Assembly (NCBI GenBank): GCA_019426215.1
Contig: CM033393.1
Location: forward strand, 25,298,591-25,362,590
Length of the DNA: 64,000 nt
Reading direction: 5' to 3'
DNA from: Buddleja alternifolia
Lineage: Eukaryota; Streptophyta; Magnoliopsida; Lamiales; Scrophulariaceae
Shown piece by piece: positions 1 to 11,392 of this stretch; position 1 is the stretch's first letter, and every line of letters begins with the position of its first letter. The notes under the pieces were generated by a model. That model saw only the letters and a list, made by a program, of their open reading frames with translations, searched no databases and had not been told where the DNA came from. The position numbers and the translations under genes are program-made.

Positions 1-559
1 TACAATTGGGCTTATGGTAAGTTGTATTAATTCTGCATTGCAGTTAAATAAAGTATGTTGTCTGGAAACTGTATTAAATTGCGTAGATCTAAATATTCAT
101 TCTCCATTCTAGGCTTGGGTTAATGAGCATGTGCCCTCCATGGGGACTCAACCTATGGTGCGATCCGTCCCACGGCTTTTTAAATGGGGGAGGACCATCA
201 TCTCCAACGACATTGATGCTACCAAGTGATAATTTAGAGCACTTACTCTAGATGAGGTAACTGATGTGTTTACAATGTTTAATCTCCCTTAAAAATTCAT
301 TGCAAGTTTGAATTTTTATGTTCTTACTAGATTATTGAGATGTATACTTTCAAAGATGAGAAAAAATTTATAAAGTCAATTGAAGCACCAGTTGATGTTG
401 ATCATATTTCGGCTTTGAAACAAGAAGCAAGTAAAAAAGGTAATTGAACGACTGGGCAAAAGGGTTCTTTTACATAAGGCAAGAAAAATCATGACTGAGG
501 ACAATGACTTAGATGATGATGCCCTAATTGACACCCTTATTTAGTTGAAGAAAAGAAAA

Positions 560-730
560 ACAGAGGAGGAGAATGTTGGCAAATCTGGTGTGATGAAAGA
601 GAATGAAGACGAGAAAGAAGAGGCAGAGAGAGAGAAAAAGAAAGAGAGATATGAAGACGCAGAGAGAGACAGAGAGTGAGGAAGAGAAAAGGATGGCTGA
701 AGGGGAAGAGACAGAGAAAGAGGAAAAGAA
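560..730 (+). repeat. GA-rich low-complexity tract
   Basis: Purine-rich simple sequence built from gagaaag and gaagag units inside the Ulp1-like pseudogene. In one frame it would encode an Arg/Glu/Lys-rich acidic-basic linker, which is common between DUF1985 and protease regions, but codon reading is not trustworthy here. The opposite strand gives Ser/Leu/Phe-rich spurious ORFs. Confidence 0.6.
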
Positions 731-1300
731 ATGTGAAGAAGATGTTGGTGACTTGAAGACACATCAACGTACCGGGTGTGAAGTAAACCAATGATATACT
801 GCATGCATTATTAAACAAATTGGTCTTACTAAGAAGTAAGAATTAATACTTTCTATATTAGGCTTGCTTACTTGTGACAAATCACTATCGGGGTAGAACA
901 TGAATTTACATACTACAAATAGTGTACTCCATACGTCAATGAGTAAGAACTCATACTTCGACTAGTCCGATTTCGTACATCATTTATAAGGAAACCATAC
1001 TAAATTAAACACGACTTTGTATACTGCATTCATTAGGAAAACATACTTCATTTATGCAAATATTTACTGCATTTAACACGAAAACATACTACATCTGAGA
1101 CTACAACATGTATGTACAGATTCCAATTGAAATCGACGACAATGATATATCATCTCATGAAGTTGACAGTAAGAATACCCTTGAGCAGTACAAAGGGAGG
1201 ATGGACTACAAGGGGTGGGCCGACCTAAGTGACGATGATCGTCGGATCATTGATGCTTATATTTTTGGAGACATGCTGGAGTACAAATACTAAATATATT

Positions 1301-3071
1301 TGTTAGGAATTTCATATTAGATGTTTTGATGATGACAAATAGGACTTTCTGTTAGACTCCGAAAAGTGTAAAAGCTTTCATAGAATGTTATGTATAAGTA
1401 CCTGAAAGCTTATTTATCTTAGGCTTATAGTATTCATCTTTGTAGAATTCCTTAGACTAAGTATGTGACACTAAAACACTTAGGAAAATTCTGGGTGAGT
1501 CTACCAAGTGATGAAGGTGAAGATCAAGCGTCTAAAGCTACAATGGATAAAGATATCTTGAAGCGTCCGTCAAACGCTTTAGGGATTATCCCAGTGCTCA
1601 AACTACGAATGGATAACTCAGGCCGAATACTCAACATCAAGTGAAATGACGGAATTCTCAGTGAGACTATCAAGACAAGATTGAAGAGTAAGCGTCTGAA
1701 ATTCAGGATCAGTCCAAGCGTCTGTTTGATACACGAGAATAACTATTCTCTTCAGCAAGCGTCCAAAAGAGTTAAACCAACACAACCTACAAAGAACGTA
1801 ACCTGAAAAAGAATTCAGACCCAAAAAACCATCCAAAGACTTAAAAGAATGCATGAATCAAACGGACGAATTATTTCCAACGGAAATAAGACAAGATGCA
1901 TTAAAAGTCGGATAAGTGCTATTAAAATATAAGCACTATAACTTATGGGCAAGCCATATCTTTGACCTAGACTGTCAGATTTATGAAACCAAGACCATGC
2001 CTAACCAATTAAATATACCCAAAGTTAGAAATGTCTGAACTCAAGGAATGTTTAGGGAAACGAGACTCCAACCGAGTCAAACGGACAAAAAACCACCAAT
2101 ACCTTATAAATAGCTCTTTCAACAAACAAGTAACATGATGAAAAAGTGACACACACAAAAATACCGACCTTGTTGAAAGAAAAGCTTACTAAAAATCATA
2201 GCCAAATATCCATATAAGCTTTTCACAAATATTCCAGAGACAGTCACCCATATCTCAAATCTCTTGTTAAGAAGAACCTATACTACCATTGAGATATCCC
2301 CAAGTTGTTTGAACTTTCCAAAAAAAAAACAAACAAACCCGTGACCAAAACCATCAACACCTTTCATCTGAGTGAGAAAGCTGGTTGACTTGCAAGCAAT
2401 ATTTTTGTGTAAAAGAAGCTTGTTGAAGTTGATCTCTATTGGAGCTGAAATCTGCGTGACCAAGGAGTTCCGAGATCAAGAGTAACTTGCACCATTTCTG
2501 AGTGAAAGAAGCAAGGGGATAGAAGATCTTTAGTGGAGCTGAAATCTGTGTGACCAAGGAGTTCCAAGATCATATCCAATCTCCCTCTATCTTGTAGAAG
2601 TCTCTGTGTGACTCTTCGATAATCATCATAGTGGAAAAACCTCCCTGATAAAAGGAGAAGAAGGACGTAGCTGGGATTACATCACCCAGTGAACCTTACA
2701 AATATCTTGTGTCATTTACCACTTTAAGCATTCATTGTTTTACTGCTTTACTATTCATACTGCATACATTCTGATAAAGTCTTAAAACAACTAAGCAACT
2801 ACTTTCAATCAGTTAACTGAACGCTAAGCTATAAAATACTTCCGCTGTGCTAACTCTGATTTAGTGACTAAACTCTGCCCTACTTTGGTAAGCGTTGAAA
2901 TCACCGAGTCTAAGTTAACGTTTCTCAAGCGTCACATCCAGCGCTTAAACTTGTCAAGCGTTCAAATACTTCAAAGTGATACGAATTTTTAAGAAGTCGA
3001 AAAAGTCTTCAAGGTCTATTCAACCCCCCCCCCCCCTTCTAGACCCTTTCGTATACCACTTGGGACCAACA
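1301..3071 (+). mobile_element. Solo LTR of a SIRE-like copia element (family A)
   Basis: A 1771-bp LTR starting TGTTAGGAATTTC and ending GGGACCAACA, flanked by a perfect 5-bp TSD ATATT (1296-1300 and 3072-3076). The ends match the 5' LTR of the copia element at 46070 and a second solo LTR at 41153. A TATA-like TTATAAATAG lies at 2104-2113. The motif AAGCGTC recurs many times along it. No internal region is present, so the copy is a recombination product (solo LTR). It is nested in the Ulp1-like pseudogene, probably in an intron, because a splice-acceptor-like sequence follows shortly after the TSD. Confidence 0.93.
2104..2113 (+). promoter_or_regulatory. TATA box of solo LTR family A
   Basis: TTATAAATAG lies in the middle of the LTR. 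The same motif (CTATAAATAG) occurs at the corresponding place in the LTRs at 41801-41810 and 46715-46724, which supports it as the U3 core promoter. Confidence 0.6.
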
Positions 3072-4084
3072 ATATTACTCTTTTTTTTAATTGATTTGTC
3101 TACTAATAATGATAAATCTCAATTTGCAGTGTGCCTATTTGGGATGCACCTGTATTTGATCTTCGTCACAAAGAGTTTTGTGATCTATTGTTCGGGGAGG
3201 CACTATCCTCGTCTTTGGTGGATTGCTACGTGCACATTCTATGTAACAATGTCTTTTCAATGACTATTGGGCATTGTGTCTTCTATTCTCCCTCTTATTT
3301 TTAGGTATCAATGTAGAATAATCGTACGTGTCAGAATTTTGTTAGATTGTAAAAACTAACAAATTAACACTTAATAGACTGAAGTCCTTCTGAAACATCG
3401 CAAACTAAGCACGTCCGTCCATCAAGATCAGTATGTAGGTGTTGCTAATAACTTGATTGGACATTCAGCCAAATCTATACAGAAGCTGACACTGGACGTC
3501 ATGAACACGTGTCGATATATCATGATCCTAATTGTCGACGAATTTCATTGGACACTCCTAGTTGTTGATACGTAGGAGAAAAAGATCATACACATAAATT
3601 CTGTCTGGAACTCGGAGAAATCAGCAGCAACAAAATTCATTGTGAGTTTGTTTACATTTCATTTTAAATGAGATTATTTAAAAAAAATTAAAAATGTTAA
3701 ATTCCTTTTTTGCAGGCTAAATTTTTCTCGAGTTATCTGAAAAACGAGTTGGGTTATCATATTGACAAAGGAACCGTGGAAAAAAAGGAAGGATTGCCGC
3801 CAACAAGAAGGGGGTGGATTGTGGGGTTTTTGTGTGCATGTGGGAAGAGTGTTTTTGCCATAGATACTGAGGAATTTTGGTCGTATCACGAGACTATTGG
3901 GTTAGATTATTTTCGGGCATGTATGGCCACAGTCATTCTAAGATAAAGGGCATAGTTGAAAAAGGCGATTGATTGCCATTAACGATTAAATAGTTGATTT
4001 ATTTGATTGATGTTAATGATGTTATGGATGATTTGTATGGTACATTTTTTATTATATGAACAATACATCATTTTTATTGTATCT

Positions 4085-4545
4085 GTACGTCATTTAACAT
4101 AATAAAATATAATCATACGTCAATTGGTATGCATATATACGTTAATTGTTATGTATACATATATACGTTAATTGTTATGTATACATACATCTATTGATAT
4201 GTATCCATGCGTCAATTGATATCCATCCATATGTCAATTGATATGTATACATACGTCAATTGATATGTAGCCATATGTCAATTTGTATGTTAGCATACGT
4301 CAGATGATATGTATACATACGTCAATTGATATGTAGCCATACGTCAATTTGTATGTTAGCATATGTCAAATGATATGTATACATACGTCAATTGATATTT
4401 AGTTATACATCGATGAATATGTATCCATACGTCAATTGATATGTATACATACGTCAATTAATATGTAGCCACACGTCAATTTGTATGTTAGCATACGTCA
4501 AATGATATGTATACATACGTCAATGATATGTAGCCATACGTCGAT
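4085..4545. repeat. 22-bp tandem array, orientation A
   Basis: About twenty degenerate copies of a 22-bp unit of the form ACGTCAATTGATATGTATACAT, with common variants such as ATATGTAGCCAT and TTGTATGTTAGCAT. The unit contains overlapping palindromes (CAATTG, ATGTATACAT). The same unit occurs in reverse orientation from about 6357 onward, so the two arrays form a large imperfect inverted repeat. There is no coding potential; ORFs here are repeat-derived. Confidence 0.92.
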
Positions 4546-4814
4546 TAATGCATTCTTGCTCCAAGTATGTTGTTTAATGCACCTCCAGGACATTAAAAAT
4601 ATATATAACATACCCAAGTATAAGCATGTGAATGAGTATTTCAAAACTATAAACTCACACAATTTACACATGTGATCACTAGTGGTAGTGTTTACACACA
4701 TTCTGTTTGTGAAAGATATGTTCTTTTATCGATTCAACTCCTATTTCTCCAATAAATTGTATAATACAACTTTAAAATATTACAAATATATACAATCAGT
4801 CCTTTAAAAAAATA
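4546..4814. other. Non-coding spacer between array A and the Pack-MULE-like element
   Basis: AT-rich spacer with no recognisable gene or repeat. The last nine bases (4806-4814, AAAAAAATA) are the left TSD of the next element. Confidence 0.5.
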
Positions 4815-6271
4815 GGGAAAATTGTATAACATACCCTTGTGAAATATGAAATTTGCACGAAATCCACCTGTGTTAAAAAAATAGCCTAATATACCCCTCT
4901 GTTATCGAAAACCCTGCACAAAAACCCCTGTCCGTTAGAAACTAACGGAAGGTAGCATTCACTCACGGTTTGTGCGAAGTGGGATGTATTTTAGGGTTTT
5001 TTACAGGTTAAAATGGATGAAAATTGACTAAAATACCCCTTTTTCATTATCTTTTTTCCTTTTCTATTTTCCTTTTCTCTTTTTCCCACCTTTGTTTCTT
5101 CATCTTCTCCATGAACCACCCAGCCATCTCCCCCCTCCCGCCACCACCCACCTTTTTTCTTTTCCCCACCTTTTAGAGGTAATGCTTGCAGAAGCGATGG
5201 TAGAATTTGTTGATCAAATCCCTTCTTCCCCCCTTTATTCAAACTGCTTATAAATAACATATATATTCAAACCACATCAATAGAAATTCCCACAATAGAA
5301 ATTCCCACAAAGAGCAAAACAAAAACAGCACCTTCATTAACACAATTCGATTACAGCTAAATATCTCACAAACAGGATAACACATCTCACGCGCAGAAGC
5401 ATGGCAAATTCAATCCAATTAACCAAATAAAATCCACACATTCAAATTATATATATATACATACCTATATACATACCTGTAGCAATTAAGAGAAATGACA
5501 GTCCTAATGATTCCATCAAGCCTCAGACTCTGTTTCCTTCTAGTAACATCAACCGAAACCAAAACCGGCGTCCCATTAAGGAAATCTTTCATGGATTTCA
5601 CAATGCGCAAACCCAATTCCGAAGCCCTAATTCTCGACACATCAGATGATAGCTTCCACACCCTAACCTCTCAAGAGTAGTGCAGTACTCCAAAAGCGAA
5701 ACGTCGGCATTCCCTTTGTACACAATTGCACCTTCCCACGGGCAGCCCTTGTCGTCATTATCATCTCGGCAACATAATGTAAAAATTGTACAAAAAAAAT
5801 TCTGGATTTTTGTCGCAGTTCGAAAAAGAAGAAGAAGATTTTACTGGAAAAAAATGGTGGGGTTATTGATTTAAGATTACTGGTAGGTGTTTCAGAATTT
5901 TTCCTAAATTTTTCAGAATTTTTTCCTGAATTTTTATGTAATTTTCTTTATTTTTCAGAAATTTTTGTAATTAATTGTGAAGTTTTGATGATTTTTTTCA
6001 TAATTTTATGTAATTTTCTTTATTTGTTTGATCCAAAGGTTAAGAACAATGATCCAAAGGCTTAGATTAAATGAGAATAAAATAATATTTATTAACATTA
6101 GGGGTATAACGGTAATACAACACAAAAAACTAACACTGTTAGTCAACATTAACGGAAAAGGAGAGTGTGCAAACTACAAGATAACAGAGGGGTATACTAG
6201 GCTATTTTTTTAACACAGATGGCTTTCGTGCAGATTTCATGTTTCACAGGGGTATGTTATGCAATTTTCCC
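4815..6271. mobile_element. Pack-MULE-like non-autonomous Mutator element with 92-bp TIRs
   Basis: 1457 bp bounded by 92-bp terminal inverted repeats (4815-4906 and 6180-6271) that differ at about seven positions and start GGGAAAATTG. A perfect 9-bp TSD AAAAAAATA flanks it (4806-4814 and 6272-6280). TIR length and 9-bp TSD fit the Mutator superfamily. There is no transposase. The interior carries a fragment of a host-like gene on the minus strand (5419-5775). It lies between the two inverted 22-bp arrays. Confidence 0.88.
5419..5775 (-). pseudogene. Captured host gene fragment, DUF177/YceD-like (tentative)
   Basis: The minus strand reads, from high to low coordinates, GCPWEGAIVYKGNADVSLLEYC, a frame change and a stop near 5679, then VWKLSSDVSRIRASELGLRI and a segment containing NGTPVLVSVDVTRRK and LRLDGIIRTVI. 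This is non-repetitive protein-like sequence with plant-like codon use inside a transposon with no genes of its own, which is the hallmark of gene capture. The motif order reminds me of plant DUF177 (YceD, large rRNA subunit accumulation) proteins, but that is memory rather than a search. The open frame runs into AT-rich sequence at about 5470, so only a short internal piece was captured. Confidence 0.45.
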
Positions 6272-6290
6272 AAAAAAATAATGCTTTGGC

Positions 6291-6356
6291 GTTTAGGGTT
6301 TAGGGATTAGGGTTTATGGTTTGGTTTTGCGTTTGGGTTTGGGGTTTAGGGTTTAC
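6291..6356. repeat. Interstitial telomere-like tract (TTTAGGG)
   Basis: Degenerate run with GTTTAGGG, TTTAGGG, ATTAGGG, GGGTTTATGG, GGGGTTTAGGG. TTTAGGG is the canonical plant telomere unit. It sits directly beside the 9-bp TSD of the Pack-MULE-like element and before array B. Confidence 0.7.
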
Positions 6357-7712
6357 ATTAATTGATGTATGTTTACATGTAAATTGACCTATATTTGTAT
6401 AATACAATGAAATATGACTTACTTCAACGGACGTATGTTTACATTAAAATGACGTATGTTTACGTTGAAATAATAACTTTAGTTCCAATCGACGTATTGT
6501 GACATATCAATTGAAGTATTATTACATATAAGTGACTTTATTGAAATGACGTATAGGTACACACCAATGACGTATAATTACACATTAATGATGTATGGGT
6601 AATATCAATTGACGTATGTATACATATCAATTGACGTACGATACAACTTAATTGATGTATGGTTACATATCATCTGACATATGCTAATATACCAATTAAC
6701 GTATGGTTACATATCAATTGACGTATGGATACATATCAATTGACGTATTTATACATATAAATTGACGTATGGCTACGTATCATCTGACGTATGCTAACAT
6801 ACCAATTGACGTATGGCTACATATCAATTGACGTATGTTTACATATCATCGAACGTATGCTAACATACCAATTGACGTATATATACATATCAATTAATGT
6901 ATGTATACATATCAATTGGCGTACGTATACATATCAATTGATGTATAGATACATATCAATTGATGTATGGCCACATATCAATTGACGTGTGTATACATAT
7001 CAATTGACATATGACTATATATCAATTGACTTATGTATACATATCAATTGGCGTATGTATACAGCTCAATTGACGTATGTTTACATATCATCTGATGTAT
7101 GCGAACATACCAATTGACGTATGGCTACATAGCAATTGACGTATGGCTATATATCAATTGACGTATGTATACATATCAATTGACGTATAGCAACATATCA
7201 ATTGACGTATGTATACATATCAATTGACGTATGGATATATATCAATTGACGTATGTATATAACTCATTTGACGTATGTTTACATATCATCTGACATATGT
7301 TAACATACTAATTGACGTATGGCTACATATCAATTGACGTATGTATACATATCAATTGACGTATGTATATATACCAATCGATGTATGTCTACGTATCATT
7401 TGACGTATTCTAACATACCAATTGACGTATAGGTCAATGGCATATAAATACAGTTAATGACGTCTTGGGACACATCAACTGACATATGTTTACATGTAAA
7501 ATGACGTATTTCTGCATCAAAATGACGTATTGTGACGTATAAAATAAAATATTATTACATATAAGTGACTTTTTAGTTCATTTCAAGGATGTATTGTCAC
7601 AATTGAAATGAGGTATTGGTACACATCAATTTACGTATGTATACAACTCAATTAATCTATGTCTACATGTCATCTGACGTATGCTAACATACCAATTGAT
7701 GTATGGCTACAC
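6357..7712. repeat. 22-bp tandem array, orientation B (first segment)
   Basis: Some forty to fifty copies of the 22-bp unit in the orientation TTGACGTATGTATACATATCAA, opposite to array A. It is most regular at 6600-7440. The more diverged ends contain a duplicated block, with ACATATAAGTGACTTT near both 6510 and 7560, so there is a higher-order duplication of about 1 kb. Each unit carries TGACG and ACGT, core motifs bound by plant bZIP factors, and TTGAC, the W-box core, about every two helical turns. Confidence 0.92.
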
Positions 7713-9446
7713 TATTGGGTTTCGCGATAAATAACATAAATGCAGCGAAAGGATTTCAAATAATTTTATTTTAAAACCCAAAGTTGAATTCAATGATTGC
7801 ATATTCAAATTGCACGATAAACATAACGAATAAAACTTACTCATTAAAACGAAGTTGTTGGAGAATCTTTCTTCTTCCTCCAAATTCGAAACCTTGAAGG
7901 TTTTAAATCTTCAATCCTTTGATTTGATCTTCAAAACTTGAACTTGATCCGAACAACGAAAGTACGTCGTCTCTAAATTGTCACACACAAATCAACAATC
8001 AAAAATTCCCTTTTCTTCTCTAAAGGGCAGCGGCTAGGGTTATTAGAGATGGGAGGAATATTTTTCTTCATTCTTTCTAGGAGAGTTATGATCTTCTCTT
8101 ACTTGTTCAAAGTCAAAAAGTCCTCATATACCTCATGACTTATTGAACAAGCCAAAACAAAAAAGCCCTAAATTAGGGCATCACATGGACGCCCACTTAG
8201 GCCTATTAAGCGTCCACTTTGGACGCCTTTTAGAAGCCCAAGATTTGTTTTGTTTAATTAATTTCTTATTTTAATTAATAATTTTTTATATCCAAATTAA
8301 TCAAATAATCTAATTAATTAGATAAATTAATTCATCAATATATTTCGCTCAGAAATTAATTAATAATTAATCTTATCCATATAATTAATTATTTCATCTA
8401 ATGAATAATTAATTATTTAATTTATCCAATAAATTAAAACTCCTAGAAGAAAATAGAAATTCTTTTTTCATTTTTCTTTGTAGATCCTTTAGCGTGACTC
8501 TTTAGGTTCGTTTCGTTTGTCAATGAGAGGAAACCAAAGAAAGTGGGTAACACCTAGCCAGTCACGTGGCCCACTTCGTAACCCAAACGAAAATGAATGA
8601 TAGGATCATTCTGCAACCTTTCCAATGGTAAATTTCGTATATGTTTAAGCCCTTTGTTCATGTTCCCCGGTCAAGTGAGAGTCATGGTTTTGTCAAACTC
8701 ACTGGACTTGACCATATGTATTAATTATAATAATACAAGATCATTGAGATTGATTTAGTGCCTAGCACAATCATCACTTTTGCTTTGTCCAAAGACTTTG
8801 ATCTCTATTTATCTATAATCACATAGGGTACATTCTCATTCACTTATTAGAAAACAAATCTCATATTATGTATCTGCTAAGACTACCACTTGCCCATCAA
8901 GTCCGCATTTCGAGGTCGACCCCACCAACGGGTGAATTGGGTCTAACTACTCAAGTGAAAGACTTGACGTCACAAGTGCATCTTCAGCCTGATACTTCAG
9001 GTCAAAGGTTCACACATACCTATTACGCATAATCAGTTCTATCATTGACAGTCACAGAGTGAAAACCTATGTGATAGAAGCGATGTGAGTCATGTTCGAG
9101 CATATCAGTTCCACTGACGTGCCTACAATCTCAATCTCCCCATGTCAGAGCTAAGATTGTACAAGTATTCGAAGTCTTTATTTGCCCATTAAAGATTTCA
9201 TATAACTTGCGAACTAGTTTTAGTAATCAAGGTCGATTTCTCTAGTGCCTATCTTCCTATCCCATAGGAAGTAGAGGGATCGCACTGAAAAACAAGGGCA
9301 AAGCGTTTTTACACAACTTATAGATGCAGATAAAAATTAAGTGAAAAACTAAGTAATGCCTTTTATAAATTATGATTTAAGTTCAATACAAGATAGATGC
9401 CCTACATATTCTATTCTCTATGGCATTTGAGGGCATAAGTCTAACA
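7713..9446 (-). mobile_element. Solo LTR (minus strand, probably copia), inserted in array B
   Basis: 1734 bp. Read on the minus strand it starts TGTTAGACTTATGCCC and ends TTTCGCGAAACCCAATA, where the last CA is mutated. It is flanked by a perfect 5-bp TSD TACAC (7708-7712 and 9447-9451), and the 22-bp array resumes immediately after. There is no internal coding region. The superfamily cannot be proved from an LTR alone; the end sequences resemble plant Ty1/copia LTRs. It is unrelated to LTR family A. Confidence 0.88.
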
Positions 9447-9565
9447 TACACATCAATTGACGTATGCTTACATATCAATTGACTTATGGATACATATCAA
9501 TCGACGTGTGTGTACATAATAATTGACGTATGGCTACATATCAATTGACGTATGTATACATAAAA
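9447..9565. repeat. 22-bp tandem array, orientation B (second segment)
   Basis: Five further 22-bp units in the same orientation as 6357-7712, separated from them only by the solo LTR at 7713-9446. The array ends at about 9565 in AT-rich sequence. Confidence 0.9.
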
Positions 9566-9791
9566 ATATGAATTTAACAGTATATACCACAAAACCAAAT
9601 CAATAAATACTACAAAACATGTCGACATATTCATAATAAATATACAAATCATTATCATTCAACAAAGACAAGACTAACATCTCAAAAAAAGAGTTTCAAA
9701 ACAAATTTCCCCAGAAATGTCCAAAAAGCAAGAACAGATTTAGGGCTTAGCAAGAAACCCTTTATGATATCTTCTCAATTCGCCCAACCCG
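9566..9791. other. Short non-coding spacer
   Basis: AT-rich sequence without recognisable coding potential. Its last five bases (ACCCG, 9787-9791) form the left TSD of the next solo LTR. Confidence 0.4.
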
Positions 9792-11387
9792 TGACACGAC
9801 AAAATCCTAGCAAGAGAACTAGGTCGCGTAAGTAGTAAAGTGGATTTCTAAGTCCGGGATTATCGTATCCGCAGGGACAACTATAATCTAAGTACCAAGA
9901 CTACTGTATTATTCTTTTCTAAGTTAAATCGGTTGATAAGAGGTTGATTTAACTAATTATCAAAACAAGAAAATAAACTAAGGCAACGTCACACCAAATA
10001 AAGGGAGGAAACAATAGAGAGAAGCGATCAAGGCACATGGTTCAACCAATTATGCATTTCGATTGTGATTTAGGTTCTATTGGATTATTAGATTGATTTA
10101 GCTAAGGCGAAATTCCCTAACGTACGTACTACCCAATCTCTTGGCATAGCAACCCTACCCTTGGTAACGATTTCCTATATATCTCTATATGAAAACCCGA
10201 TTAACGAGGATGCATTTAAGGTCTAGGAATTCCCCACGTGAATGGAAAGCCACCTAAAGAAACCGAGTCTATCTCTAGTCGGTTTAACTATAGGGTATTC
10301 AATGTTTATATCTTCCCTAGGTTATTATCTCTCGATCTCTAACCTAGGCATTTTATCAAACACTTGGTGATCAAGCAAATGTAGCATTGAGATCAAATAT
10401 TAAATACATAGCTAAAACCAAAATTAATCCAATAAACACCAACAAATCAACAATCAAAATAACATAAATGGCCTATCCATGGCCTCAATCAAACAAGTTT
10501 AGCTCATATTCATGTCAAAAGTGCAAATATAAATCATACAAGTCATAGGAGATTTGAACAAATTCAAGAAACAAATATGTAAAAACTCCCTAATTCTTGT
10601 AGAGATGTGGATTCCTTGTTGAATTCTCCATGTTTTGACCTTCAATCTTCTCTTCTAAGCTCCCTCTCTCTCTATTTTCGTGTGGTTGCTGATATCCAAG
10701 GTGAGTTTTTGGGTAAAAAATGGCTAAAGGGGGTATTTATAGACCAACCCGCTGCCTCGAACGCCGCGGCGTTCGCTTGTTGAACGCCTCGGCGTTGGCT
10801 ACTGCATGTGAACGCCGCGGCGTTCGTGGATGAACGCCTCGGCGTTCGTCCCCTGCTGCTCCAGCCAGTTTTGGTAAACTTCGCATAACTTTCTCTATCG
10901 ATGTCAGAATTCACTGATTCAAGTTGCTGTAGAATCCTAAAACAAAGATCTACAACTCTCCAGAAGACACTAGGGCCGAAATAAAACGTTAAAGATGACA
11001 AAATTGTCTCACAAGTCACTGAATGAGAAAACTCCATCGTAAGACGTCTCTTCCGATGACGTTTTCACCTCCTTCCCTACATATCTGATCTTTGTCTTCA
11101 ACATAAGAAATGTACCTTTGCCTCTTATCTTTCCATTGGTAAATCAAGTGTGTAATTTGGACATGGGTAGAGAACTCTATTCAGTAAACTCTATCACTGC
11201 GCAGACAGTTTGTATCTTTATGCATGATTTACCTTCAATCCTTGTTCTTTTCCTCCAAATGTTATGTTATTCTATAAAATATGAGAAGACAAGGATCAAA
11301 GCATCATATGTGATCAAATTATCAAGGAGATAATCAAAACTAAGTCGATAAACGGGGGGAAAACTAGTGTAAAAATAACATATATCA
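9792..11387 (-). mobile_element. Solo LTR of an Athila-type gypsy element (minus strand)
   Basis: 1596 bp flanked by a perfect 5-bp TSD ACCCG (9787-9791 and 11388-11392). Read on the minus strand it starts TGATATATG and ends GGATTTTGTCGTGTCA, resembling the LTR ends of the gypsy element at 49972 (TGATAAGAGG ... GGATTTTTCGTATCA). The block around 9840-9900 (AAGTGGATTT, AAGTCCG, GCAGGGACAA) is the counterpart of the conserved R/U5 block near 51430-51470. Four copies of a GC-rich palindrome lie at 10759-10847. The 121-residue minus-strand ORF across it is a by-product. Confidence 0.88.
10759..10847. repeat. Four copies of a 16-nt GC-rich palindrome in the LTR
   Basis: GAACGCCGCGGCGTTC occurs at 10759-10774 and 10810-10825. 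The variant with GCCTCGGC occurs at 10782-10796 and 10832-10847. Spacing start to start is 23, 28 and 22 bp. The tract is much richer in G+C than the rest of the LTR and is CpG-dense. Confidence 0.9.
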
Positions 11388-11392
11388 ACCCG

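Larger units (their letters stand above)
115..3965 (+). pseudogene. MULE-associated Ulp1-like (C48) protease gene, 5' truncated and interrupted by a solo LTR
   Basis: Broken pieces of a transposon-borne SUMO-protease-like gene. About 120-270 reads VPRLFKWGRTII, matching the segment that precedes the protease in the minus-strand DUF1985/Ulp1 gene at 28-32 kb (ILPKICKWSTKL there). 1108-1293 encodes a 61-residue acidic stretch. After the solo LTR, an acceptor-like AG near 3130 leads into VPIWDAPVFDLRHKEF. The catalytic core follows: FHWTLLVVD (His codon 3546-3548) and GVDCGVFVC (Cys codon 3820-3822). The usual Asp position reads HINS, so Asp appears replaced by Asn, and no oxyanion Gln is obvious before DCG. 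There are stops at about 3570 and 3865 and several frame changes. Family knowledge: C48 domains are common cargo of plant Kaonashi-type MULEs. The DUF1985 part would lie left of the window. The protease call is firm; exon limits are approximate. Confidence 0.72.

Noticed and set aside
537..818. Ser/Leu/Phe-rich ORFs on the minus strand
   Set aside because: They are the complement of a GA-rich low-complexity tract; no domain.
4085..7712. CRISPR-like array of short regular repeats
   Set aside because: Repeats are directly adjoining 22-bp units without unique spacers, in a plant genome; this is a tandem satellite.
10672..11037. 121-residue minus-strand ORF
   Set aside because: Lies wholly inside a solo LTR with exact TSD and covers the palindrome cluster; LTRs of this type have no gene there.
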